Origin: Candidatus Dojkabacteria bacterium
GTDB lineage: Bacteria > Patescibacteriota > Dojkabacteria > JAHIVN01
Length of the DNA stretch: 33,425 nucleotides
Direction: 5' to 3'
Assembly (NCBI GenBank): GCA_016932045.1
Contig: JAFGDO010000014.1
Location: 1 to 33,425 of the forward strand
Notes under the pieces: generated by a model
Told to the model about the DNA's origin: nothing
What the model saw: the letters and a program-made list of their open reading frames with translations, nothing else
Database searches by the model: none
Shown here: positions 1-8,421 of the stretch, piece by piece
Position numbering within the stretch: the first letter of the stretch is position 1
Layout: each line of letters opens with the position of its first letter
Program-made: the position numbers and the translations under genes

Positions 1-1
1 G

Positions 2-1126
2 AAATGTCACTGTATCTCCTTCATAGTAACTCCCCGGTCCTACAACTACTTTTTCTAACTCAAATCCCCTCTCTGGCGGTGGCGGAGAAGGGCAAGTACA
101 ATCAGTTTGACACGTTCCATATTCACATTGATCTGTATTCCCAGGAGGATCACACTCTTCTCCAGGATCTATCGTACCATCTCCACACTCAGGAGGAATG
201 TCATTTACAAATACATGAGCAGTAGCATTACATTCACTTTCAGGATATAATCCTCCATCAGGATTATATGTCCTTACTGTTAAAGTGTATGTTCCATTTG
301 TAACATTAAATATAGTTTGACCATTACAGCCACTATTCCGTGCATCGCAGGAAAAAGAAAAACCATTTGGTCCAGCTACTTCAAGCCTTGTGTCCGAAGC
401 AAATTGTCCTGTACCATTATGAAAACTTCCAACTCTAAATGATTCCCCCACATTAATTGTAATTTCCGGCATCCAATGATGGTACATATCTTCCTGTACT
501 CGTGCCTGTGTATTTGTATAAGGACATCCAGGTGGTGGGGGAGGTTGTCTATCACAATCGCATCTAAATAACTGCTGACATCCAGAACAAGTATCATAAT
601 AGGTCCAGTGTGTAACATCTTCAGGCTGCCCGGAAAGTTCTGCTTCACATTTTGCAATACAAGAATTCATATCACAACCACAACTTCGATAATTAACTCC
701 AGGTATCCCAACAAAACAATCTTCGGCGTTTCCCACAGAACAATACCCCATGCTACCACCTCCGCAACGATCACCTGCAGGAACACACATCACAGTCTGA
801 CCATGATTTAAATGCTGTCTCATTGAGTCATTACAAGTGCTTGGAGTTGAACAATCAACAGGACCTGTTGAAGGACATGTTGTAGAGGTAATATCTGTAC
901 ATATGGAACCATATCTAGTTCCTCCCGGCGAGTGGAAATCTATGTCACAAAATGGTGCAAAAGACGGACAGGGACCCGCACAACCAGAAATTTGGGCCTC
1001 AATAGGCGACTTTAGAGCTGATATATTCATGTAAATTATTGCAGTAAAGCCTAATACCACAATAATTATTGAGTAAATGTTTAGAAATTTTTCTAAGAAC
1101 TTAGGTAGTTTTACTCCTGTTTTCAT
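2..1126 (-). CDS. Partial secreted Cys-rich surface protein (C-terminus off the left edge of the window)
   Basis: Own reverse-strand translation from ATG at 1126: MKTGVKLPKFLEKFLNIYSIIIVVLGFTAIIYMNISALKSPIEAQISGCAGPCPSFAPFCDI... then ...ECGDGTIDPGEECDPPGNTDQCEYGTCQTDCTCPSPPPPERGFELEKVVVGPGSYYEGDTVTF; no stop to the edge. N-terminal TM/signal, many Cys, a CGDGxxxxGEECD motif of the Myxococcus Cys-rich/DUF4215 type, then the probable start of a DUF11-like repeat. Absent from the ORF track because it has no stop in the window. Confidence 0.85.
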   Translation of the reverse strand, partial: MKTGVKLPKFLEKFLNIYSIIIVVLGFTAIIYMNISALKSPIEAQISGCAGPCPSFAPFCDIDFHSPGGTRYGSICTDITSTTCPSTGPVDCSTPSTCNDSMRQHLNHGQTVMCVPAGDRCGGGSMGYCSVGNAEDCFVGIPGVNYRSCGCDMNSCIAKCEAELSGQPEDVTHWTYYDTCSGCQQLFRCDCDRQPPPPPGCPYTNTQARVQEDMYHHWMPEITINVGESFRVGSFHNGTGQFASDTRLEVAGPNGFSFSCDARNSGCNGQTIFNVTNGTYTLTVRTYNPDGGLYPESECNATAHVFVNDIPPECGDGTIDPGEECDPPGNTDQCEYGTCQTDCTCPSPPPPERGFELEKVVVGPGSYYEGDTVTF

Positions 1127-1200
1127 GATTGTTTATATAAATTTATATATTAATTATAGCATTTTTATACTATTTATAACAAACTATGGGGCAATTTTGG

Positions 1201-1206
1201 TATAAT
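1201..1206 (+). promoter_or_regulatory. Extended -10 (TGGTATAAT) just upstream of the sortase start
   Basis: tttTGGTATAAT followed by 9 nt and then ATG at 1216; predicted TSS almost at the start codon. Confidence 0.5.
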
Positions 1207-1215
1207 TAAAGAGTA

Positions 1216-1881
1216 ATGAAATCAGATACTAATCCAGTAAAATACATTCTTGCATGTTTAGGATTTTTAGTATTATTTTCCATGCCTATTGTAGCAGTTC
1301 TAGCCATGTGGGACTTTAAACCCTCAAATATTAAAAATGAGCTTATAGATATGTTTAATCCTTCAAACAAGTCTGGTAACTACAACTTTGAAATACCAGC
1401 TGGCGAAGATGCTTTGCTAACCTCTAATATATTAAACGAAAGTCGGGATATAACCATTACACCAAGGTCAAATCCTGCTACACTGGTGATTATTGCATAC
1501 GCTGCAATTGAGGGTCCAGTAGTTTATGGAACAGATGGAGAAGCTCTTTTAAGACAAGGATTCTGGCATCATCCGGCCTCAGTTTATCCGGGAGAGCAGG
1601 GTGTTAGTGTTATTTTTGGGCATCGTAGATACCACTTGCCTCCAGCAAAAGATACATTTTACAATTTAGATAAGGTAAATATAGGGGAGAGAGTTGAAAT
1701 TAGCCTTTCAGACGGAACATGGCTTGAATACACAGTGATAGAAACAAAGATCATAAATCCTGATGAGATAAACAATGAAATCAATGAGCAGACTGATAAA
1801 TACATAGTAAAATTTGTGACTTGTACTCCGCTTGGAACCTCATCGCAAAGGTTGGTCGTTGTGTGCGAGAGAGTGCTTTAG
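1216..1881 (+). CDS. Sortase family protein
   Basis: N-terminal TM; catalytic His region IFGHRRYH, Cys motif VKFVTCTPLGTSSQRLVVV (TC...R). Confidence 0.88.
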   Translation: MKSDTNPVKYILACLGFLVLFSMPIVAVLAMWDFKPSNIKNELIDMFNPSNKSGNYNFEIPAGEDALLTSNILNESRDITITPRSNPATLVIIAYAAIEGPVVYGTDGEALLRQGFWHHPASVYPGEQGVSVIFGHRRYHLPPAKDTFYNLDKVNIGERVEISLSDGTWLEYTVIETKIINPDEINNEINEQTDKYIVKFVTCTPLGTSSQRLVVVCERVL

Positions 1882-2384
1882 CTTGTTAGCTTTTTAGTCT
1901 TTTAATTTGGATATCATCTTATTCAATATTCTCATTATTTCATTAAGAAGTTTATCTACATTTTTTATTATTTTTCTTTTACAATATCCTAATCTTTTAC
2001 CAATTTTAATTTGAGTCTCAAGTTCAGCTCCTGAACTGTAAGCAATTACTAAGAAACGATAGAATTCCTTTCTTGTTAATCTTCTCCTGCCCTCAGCTAT
2101 GTTGGAAGGGATAGAGACTGCAGTTTTTCTTGTATGAGAAGTTAAATTATAAAGTTCATAGTTCGGATAATGTTTGGTTAATTCATACACTTTAATAACA
2201 AGATCCATAGATTTCTGCCAAACGATTAGATCTTTGTATGTATAAATCATATTTTTAGTGTCAAAAAGTTCAATTCTAAGTAACATAGAATTAGACACTA
2301 TACAAGGGGTGATCAATAAATATAGAATAGATCTTTATAAGAAGATGGCCTAATCAGCCGATAAGCTACAAGCTAAGAAGCTAA
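1878..2384. mobile_element. Candidate small element: 15-bp inverted repeats flanking the four-helix-bundle gene
   Basis: 1878-1892 ttagcttgttagctt and 2370-2384 aagctaagaagctaa (reverse complement ttagcttcttagctt): 14/15 match, bracketing the ORF. Confidence 0.4.
1894..2253 (-). CDS. Four helix bundle protein (S23/TIGR02436-like)
   Basis: MIYTYKDLIVWQKSMDLVIKVYELTKHYP...SIPSNIAEGRRRLTRKEFYRFLVIAYSSGAELETQ is characteristic of the family; start probably at the internal ATG (MIYTYKDL) rather than the track start at 2316. Confidence 0.85.
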   Translation of the reverse strand, partial: NMIYTYKDLIVWQKSMDLVIKVYELTKHYPNYELYNLTSHTRKTAVSIPSNIAEGRRRLTRKEFYRFLVIAYSSGAELETQIKIGKRLGYCKRKIIKNVDKLLNEIMRILNKMISKLKD

Positions 2385-2389
2385 AAGCT

Positions 2390-4495
2390 CTACCTGCCTT
2401 TTAGTTCCCTAATCTTATCACGCAGCTCTGCAGCCTTCTCAAACTCCATCATATCAGCAAAAATGAGCATCTGTACTTCAAGATCAGATAAAAGTCTCTT
2501 TTTCTCTTTAGGGGACATAGCACTAAAAGATTCGATACGTTTCTCCAGAGTAGCTGTAACAGTCTTTTCTTCCCTCTCTTTTTCTAATCTTGAAAGTTGC
2601 TCGCGAATTTCTTTCTTGATTGATTGCGGTTGGATATCATGTTTTGTGTTAAATTCTTCTTGAATTTCCCTTCTTCTCTCAGTTTCCTTTATAGCATTTT
2701 TCATGCTTCCAGTTATGCGATCCGCATACATGATAACGCGTCCCTCCTCATGTCTAGCTGCCCGTCCAATTGTTTGGACAAGACTTACGTTACTCCGCAG
2801 AAATCCCTCTTTGTCGGCATCGAGTATAGCTACTAAGCTTACTTCAGGAAGATCAAGCCCCTCACGAAGCAGATTGATACCGACAACTACATCGTACTTT
2901 CCTAGCCGAAGATCGCGCAGGATCTCAACCCTTTCGACTGTATCTATCTCGCTATGTAGGTATTGCACCTTCATCTTAATATCAGAAAGATAGGCAGAAA
3001 GATCCTCAGCCATTCTTTTCGTCAAAGTGGTAACTAACACCCTTTGACCGTTATCAATTGTTTTTCTAATCTCGACAATCAAATCATCAATTTGATTTGC
3101 ACATTCATATTCTTTTAAAGCTTCAGCTTGATCATTTAATTTATCCTTTTTTAGTTCTTTAAGTAAATTTTCTTTATTTTCTTTTTCACTTGGCCGGACA
3201 AAAATTTCAGGATCGAGTAGTCCGGTAGGTCGAATTAATTGCTCAACAACTCCATCTTCCATTTTGCCTTCCTCCTTTACCCTTTTGCTTAATCCAATTT
3301 CATATTCATCAGGTGTTGCACTAGTGTAAATTGCTTGGTTTAAGCGCTTATTAAATTCTTCAAACCTTAAAGGACGATTATCAAGAGCACTAGGAAGCCT
3401 AAAACCGTACTCAACCAAAATTTCCTTTCTTGCACGATCTCCGTTGAACATTCCTCTTATCTGAGGGACAGTCATATGTGATTCATCGAGAAAAAGCAGC
3501 CAATCTTCGGGATAGTAATCGAGTAGGGTAGAAGGAGGTGAACCGGGCTTCCTTTTTTCAATATATCTAGAATAATTTTCTATTCCCGAGCAATAATTTG
3601 TTTCCCGAAGCATCTCAATGTCATAATTTACTCTTTGATGAATTCTGTGTGCTTCTAAATCTTTACTTAATTTTTTGAAATACTTTACACGCTCTTTAAG
3701 TTCAGCTTCAATATCCGGTATTGCAGCAATTAATGCCTCATAGGGAGTAACAAAATGTTTTGCGGGGAAAATAGTTATTTCATTTGGAGTACTTAATACT
3801 TCACCTGTAATCGGGCTGATAACTTTAATAGAATCCATAACATCCCCGAAGAATTCAACTCTAACTGCTGTTTCACCACCAGCTGTGTAGACGTCAATTG
3901 TATCTCCTCTGACTCGAAACATCCCACTGTAAAAATCATACTCACTTCGCTCATATTGGAGATCACCTAAATGCCGGATGAATTTATTCCTGTTATATTG
4001 CTCCTGAACCTTAAGTTTTCTTGACAGTGACATGTAATCCTCCGGATTTCCAAGACCGTATATACAAGAGACCGAAGCTACAATTATGACATCTTTTCGT
4101 GAGAGAAGTGACTGAGTTGCCGAACTCCTGTATCTCTCAATATTTTCATTTATATCTGCTTCTTTCTCGATATACAGATCCCTTCTTGGAACATATGCCT
4201 CGGGTTGATAATAGTCATAATAGGAGACAAAATATTCAACAGCATTCTCAGGAAAGAATTCTTTAAACTCGCTATAAAGCTGAGCTGCCAATGTCTTGTT
4301 ATGAGAGATGACGAGTGCTGGCTTTTGAACATTCTGTATTACTGAAGCCATTGTGAAGGTCTTTCCAGAACCTGTAACACCAAGAAGGGTTTGGTGTTTT
4401 ATATCTGCTTCAAGCCCCCTTGTGAGCTGATCAATAGCCTGCGGCTGGTCACCTGCAGCCTTATATTTTGATTTTAGCCTAAATTTATCTGACAT
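2390..4495 (-). CDS. uvrB: Excinuclease ABC subunit B
   Basis: Full-length UvrB: LLGVTGSGKTFTMA, YYDYYQPEAYVP, LLREGLDLPEVSLVAILDADKEGFLRS, C-terminal UVR motif. Confidence 0.98.
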   Translation of the reverse strand: MSDKFRLKSKYKAAGDQPQAIDQLTRGLEADIKHQTLLGVTGSGKTFTMASVIQNVQKPALVISHNKTLAAQLYSEFKEFFPENAVEYFVSYYDYYQPEAYVPRRDLYIEKEADINENIERYRSSATQSLLSRKDVIIVASVSCIYGLGNPEDYMSLSRKLKVQEQYNRNKFIRHLGDLQYERSEYDFYSGMFRVRGDTIDVYTAGGETAVRVEFFGDVMDSIKVISPITGEVLSTPNEITIFPAKHFVTPYEALIAAIPDIEAELKERVKYFKKLSKDLEAHRIHQRVNYDIEMLRETNYCSGIENYSRYIEKRKPGSPPSTLLDYYPEDWLLFLDESHMTVPQIRGMFNGDRARKEILVEYGFRLPSALDNRPLRFEEFNKRLNQAIYTSATPDEYEIGLSKRVKEEGKMEDGVVEQLIRPTGLLDPEIFVRPSEKENKENLLKELKKDKLNDQAEALKEYECANQIDDLIVEIRKTIDNGQRVLVTTLTKRMAEDLSAYLSDIKMKVQYLHSEIDTVERVEILRDLRLGKYDVVVGINLLREGLDLPEVSLVAILDADKEGFLRSNVSLVQTIGRAARHEEGRVIMYADRITGSMKNAIKETERRREIQEEFNTKHDIQPQSIKKEIREQLSRLEKEREEKTVTATLEKRIESFSAMSPKEKKRLLSDLEVQMLIFADMMEFEKAAELRDKIRELKGR

Positions 4496-4617
4496 GATAA
4501 TTCCTAAAAGAATACAGAGTATTTTAGCATATTTGGTGGGGAAGAGAAGACTAAAAAAGGATTCCCCTTGGAGTCAGTGATGTGATTTAAACAAGCACAT
4601 CATACGAATCATGCTTC

Positions 4618-5355
4618 TTACGCTAAAGCATTCCCTGCAGAAATCATAAGGGTTCCTACAAGGAACTCTAGTTCCGCTTGTGTTAAGTGACCATTTTGTG
4701 ATAGAGCGTCTTCAATTTGAGATCGAGCTTCTCTTCTAGATTTCGTCCTGCTATATCTAGGTCTGCTGTCATCCTGTCCGGGAGTACAATCGCGCTCACT
4801 TGGCCAAACTCCACGCTGCGCACCTGTCCTCCACGGTTCGATACTAGCCTCAACTACCCAATCCGGCCTTCCTCTCAAATAAACCATATCACATGGTAAA
4901 GTAACACTCGCTCGGAGCCCTATACTTCTGCTTCGTCTGTCCTCTATTTGCTTTAAACTCAGACCTTCACCAACTTTTATACCATCTACAGAATTTGATA
5001 CTGGGAATTGTTGATCACTATTAGTAAATAATAATGATTTTCCTTGACAAAAAAGAATGAAATTAGCTATTTTCCTTTCATTTATTGATACCAAAATCGT
5101 ATATCCGGCTAAAGTTCCATTTCCTTTATGACAAAATAAAACACCATTTCTGCTTTGAAAATCAAAATCATGTTGTCGGAGTATCATTTCTGCAATAGGG
5201 CAGATATCCTCTGGAACAAAACTACCTGATAGTTCACCATGCTCTCTCAGTACTGCTTGACCTTCAATGGTTGAAAGATAGTACAATACAGTCATTGCCT
5301 GAGAAGTTGCAATTCTTGTTTCTGCTTGAAAATTTGGTAATGGCTGTTCTTCCAT
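4618..5355 (-). CDS. Hypothetical soluble protein (lineage-specific)
   Basis: ORF with no family I recognise; likely start MEEQPLPNFQAET at 5355 with an extended -10 TGCTATAAT at 5385-5380 upstream. Confidence 0.6.
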   Translation of the reverse strand: MEEQPLPNFQAETRIATSQAMTVLYYLSTIEGQAVLREHGELSGSFVPEDICPIAEMILRQHDFDFQSRNGVLFCHKGNGTLAGYTILVSINERKIANFILFCQGKSLLFTNSDQQFPVSNSVDGIKVGEGLSLKQIEDRRSRSIGLRASVTLPCDMVYLRGRPDWVVEASIEPWRTGAQRGVWPSERDCTPGQDDSRPRYSRTKSRREARSQIEDALSQNGHLTQAELEFLVGTLMISAGNALA

Positions 5356-5442
5356 AGTCCCATAATAACAATTGGTGTGATTATAGCATATATAACTCCT
5401 AAATATGCAATAGTTTCCAGTCATCAAACTATCCAGCAATCA

Positions 5443-5470
5443 AGCCTCCCCAGAGGCGAACAAGCTATCC
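5443..5470. repeat. Dispersed 28-bp repeat, copy A (overlaps tgt stop)
   Basis: AGCCTCCCCAGAGGCGAACAAGCTATCC; 23/28 identical to 6637-6664. Confidence 0.7.
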
Positions 5471-6568
5471 GACCATCTGCCTCATCATATTCGAATAGTA
5501 CCTCAAATTATGAATACTGCACAACCTCATAGCAGTAATTTCCTTTGCTTTGAATAGGCTGTGCAGATAGGCTCTTGAAGCAGCGGGGTGACGATTTATA
5601 ACTTTGCAAGCTTCGCAATCGCAAGCACGATCTATCGCTCTATTATCATACTTATACTTTGTACTTTTAAGGTTAATACTTCCAAATGAAGTATAACACT
5701 GTCCATGACGACCGTTCCTAGTAGGTACAACACAATCAAATAAATCGTAACCATGTTTTATACAAAATTCTACGTCATCCGGTTTTCCAACCCCCATTCC
5801 ATAACGAACTTTGTCTTCTGGAACAAGTCCGGCAAAATGCTTAAGCATATCCCTTGTTGTCTTCTTATCATCTTTTAGAAGAATTCCGCCATATCCATAC
5901 CCATCAAAACCAATTTCAATCAGTTTCTCAGCACATTCTTTCCTAAGTTTCTTGTAGTTACCTCCTTGAATAACTGAAAAAAGTAGAGGCCTTTTCTTTT
6001 TTGGATCATCAAACTTCTCATCGTTTAGCTGATATCTTTTCAAAAATTCTTGCTTTGCCCTTTCTGCCCACTGAACTGTAATATCGACCGCTCTCTTATT
6101 GTCCTTAAGTGAAGAATCTCCAATGATAGGGTCATCCAGAACGACCATAATATCTGACCTAAGGTTTGCTTGAATATTGATAGAATCTTCAGGAGTTAAC
6201 TTGTGTTTCGTACCATCAGTCGGAAGGATAAATTCTGCACCTTCCTCTGTCACTTTTCCTTTTCCAGTCTGATGAATAAGTGAAAATACTTGCCAGCCTC
6301 CACTATCAGTTAAAATCGGTCCGTACCAGCCAAAAAAGGAATGAAGTCCTCCCATACGCTTAATATATTTGTCCCCAGGATTTATCTTCATATGGAGGGT
6401 AGTAGTTAGAATTTGGTCAATCCCTGCACTTCTAACGTCTTGAAATGAAAGCATCTTTACAGCTCCATAGGTAGCATCAGGAAGAAAAGCTGGCGTTTGT
6501 ATATCGCCATGCGGAGTCGTTAATATACCTTTCCGAACACCTTTTATTGTTGAAGTTAATTGAAACAT
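5465..6568 (-). CDS. tgt: Queuine/archaeosine-type tRNA-guanine transglycosylase
   Basis: FLPDATYGAVK, LTDSGGWQVFSL, FSVIQGGNYKKLRKECAEKL, DLFDCVVPTRNGRHG, and the C...CDCEAC...H zinc motif. Likely start MFQLTSTIKG at 6568. Confidence 0.96.
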   Translation of the reverse strand: MFQLTSTIKGVRKGILTTPHGDIQTPAFLPDATYGAVKMLSFQDVRSAGIDQILTTTLHMKINPGDKYIKRMGGLHSFFGWYGPILTDSGGWQVFSLIHQTGKGKVTEEGAEFILPTDGTKHKLTPEDSINIQANLRSDIMVVLDDPIIGDSSLKDNKRAVDITVQWAERAKQEFLKRYQLNDEKFDDPKKKRPLLFSVIQGGNYKKLRKECAEKLIEIGFDGYGYGGILLKDDKKTTRDMLKHFAGLVPEDKVRYGMGVGKPDDVEFCIKHGYDLFDCVVPTRNGRHGQCYTSFGSINLKSTKYKYDNRAIDRACDCEACKVINRHPAASRAYLHSLFKAKEITAMRLCSIHNLRYYSNMMRQMVG

Positions 6569-6614
6569 AATTATGAAATGGCTAGATAGTTTGATAGTCA
6601 GATAGTTATTAAGC

Positions 6615-7439
6615 TTACTCAACGATCTGGCTATCTAGCCTCGCCAAAGGCAGGCAAGCTATCCAACTATGTAATCTCATCCACTGATCAAGTTCTAACT
6701 CACTAGCCCTTGCATTCTCACCAATCTTTAAGTCACTGAATATTTTTAATAATTCTGCTTTATCTATCTTATAAATCCCAGACAAATTATTCACTAACTT
6801 CTTTCTCGGATTTAAAAACGAAGACTTTAAAAACTTCACAAATTTTTTTCTATTTTCAATTCCCAATTTTTCATTTTTAATTACAAATCTTATTATTGCA
6901 CCATCAACTTTCGGCTCAGGATTAAAAAATTCTTTCGGGACTGTACAGATATACTCTACATCGCAAAATACAGATGCGTAATTCGATAAGAATGTTGCTC
7001 TTGGAAACTTAGCAGCATAATCTTCAGCTACCTCCTTTTGTATAATTACTGTAATATCCTCGGGAGGATTCTCGACTTCAATAAATTTTTTGATAACTTC
7101 CTTTGAAATATTGTACGGAAGCGAACCTATAACTTTGTATCCTTCCCCTTTAGGAATTGACCTAGACACATCACACTTCAAGATGTCATCATGAATAATT
7201 TCTATATGATCTTCGTCAAGGAACCTATTCCTTAGAAGTCGGACAAACCTCTCATCAATCTCAATTGCTATCACCTTGCAAGCCTCATGTACCAGATATT
7301 GAGTTACCATTCCTGCCCCTGGACCTATTTCAATGATCAAATCTTCTTTTCTTATACATGCGCTTTCCACTAACTTTTTTGCAAAGTCCCTCGAAGTTAA
7401 AAAGTTTTGACCAAATTCTTTTCTAAAGTAGTTATTCAT
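6615..7439 (-). CDS. rsmA: 16S rRNA (adenine1518/1519-N6) dimethyltransferase
   Basis: FGQNFLTSRDFAKKLVESA, IEIGPGAGMVTQYL, GSLPYNISKEVI; standard KsgA/RsmA. Confidence 0.96.
   Translation of the reverse strand: MNNYFRKEFGQNFLTSRDFAKKLVESACIRKEDLIIEIGPGAGMVTQYLVHEACKVIAIEIDERFVRLLRNRFLDEDHIEIIHDDILKCDVSRSIPKGEGYKVIGSLPYNISKEVIKKFIEVENPPEDITVIIQKEVAEDYAAKFPRATFLSNYASVFCDVEYICTVPKEFFNPEPKVDGAIIRFVIKNEKLGIENRKKFVKFLKSSFLNPRKKLVNNLSGIYKIDKAELLKIFSDLKIGENARASELELDQWMRLHSWIACLPLARLDSQIVE
6637..6664. repeat. Dispersed 28-bp repeat, copy B (encodes part of the RsmA C-terminal tail)
   Basis: AGCCTCGCCAAAGGCAGGCAAGCTATCC; 23/28 identical to 5443-5470. Confidence 0.7.
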
Positions 7440-7578
7440 GTAAGACTTACTATCAAAAAGATATAGACCTTATGGCTATCTAACTATCCAGCAATATAGC
7501 AACATAAGAGCGAATTAATTATACAAAGATTCAAATATAAAATTATTCAATTAGAAAGCTTGCCGTACGACTTCTTGT

Positions 7579-8352
7579 TCATAGGACATTAAACCTTTGA
7601 AGAAGATCTTTGTGTGCAAGAACTTCTTCCTTATCATCAAGCTCATCAAAGTTAAACTTACCCTCATATTTCCTTTCCAATGCATTGAGAATTATCAAGT
7701 CGGCAATATGTGGATTTTTTGGTAAAAATGAACCGTGCAAGTATGTTCCTATTACATTTCTGTATACGCATCCCTCTGTTTTATCCTTCATATTGTTTCC
7801 GAAACCTTTTAAGATAAATGCTAAAGGCTGAACATCCTTTCCCAAAAACGTCTGACCACTATGATTTTCGAAACCAACAATTGTGTCCAGTTGCATCCTT
7901 TCTGTTATGAATATTTCTGAATTCAGACTAGCTACAACATTTCCAATACATCTACTCTTAACTTTTGTATCTGGAGCACGAGTTTCAATATCAAGAGTTC
8001 CTATCCCCTCTATCACTTTGCCTTCACCTGTAAGGAAATACTTCCCAAGCAGTTGAAACGCCCCGCATATAGCAAGAAATGAAACATCTTTTTCTATCTG
8101 CTCTGTCAGATCATCCTTTTTACTTAGTAAATCTCGGAAAACAGTTATCTGATCTTCATCCTGCCCACCACCCATAAAATAGATATCTGTTTCTTTTGGC
8201 AACCTACCTTTTAATCCAACCTTCTCGACTTTTACCGAGATTCCCCTCCATTCACATCTTTTGTACAGAGCAATGACATTACCTAGATCACCATATATAT
8301 TCATATGATCAGGATAAAGATGCGTAATTGTTATCTCTAGTTTTCTTCTCAT
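7579..8352 (-). CDS. gatD: GatD-like class I glutamine amidotransferase (CobB/CobQ-like)
   Basis: ITHLYPDHMNIYGDLGNVIALYKRCEWRGI, FMGGGQDEDQ, FLAICGAFQLLGKYF (nucleophile Cys), GTYLHGSFLPKNPHIADLII. Confidence 0.9.
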   Translation of the reverse strand: MRRKLEITITHLYPDHMNIYGDLGNVIALYKRCEWRGISVKVEKVGLKGRLPKETDIYFMGGGQDEDQITVFRDLLSKKDDLTEQIEKDVSFLAICGAFQLLGKYFLTGEGKVIEGIGTLDIETRAPDTKVKSRCIGNVVASLNSEIFITERMQLDTIVGFENHSGQTFLGKDVQPLAFILKGFGNNMKDKTEGCVYRNVIGTYLHGSFLPKNPHIADLIILNALERKYEGKFNFDELDDKEEVLAHKDLLQRFNVL

Positions 8353-8358
8353 GGCTTA

Positions 8359-8364
8359 ATTATA
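8359..8364 (-). promoter_or_regulatory. -10 box TATAAT 6 nt before the gatD ATG
   Basis: Minus strand TATAAT-TAAGCC-ATG; implies a near-leaderless transcript. Confidence 0.5.
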
Positions 8365-8421
8365 TACATCATTTAGGTCATGTTAATCAATTCAATCATT
8401 TCTATCTCCTTAATTGCTTTC

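Noticed and set aside
4-1034. Track ORFs 4-225 (+), 376-657 (-), 608-811 (+), 837-1034 (+)
   Set aside because: All overlap the single long Cys-rich reverse-strand frame in other frames; compositions are not protein-like.
2463-2993. Plus-strand ORFs inside uvrB (2463-2663, 2624-2836, 2703-2993)
   Set aside because: Antisense shadows of a well-conserved gene.
4570-4605. Possible terminator hairpin gatgtg/cacatc between the 273-aa ORF and uvrB
   Set aside because: Only a 6-bp stem with an 11-nt loop and no T-run.
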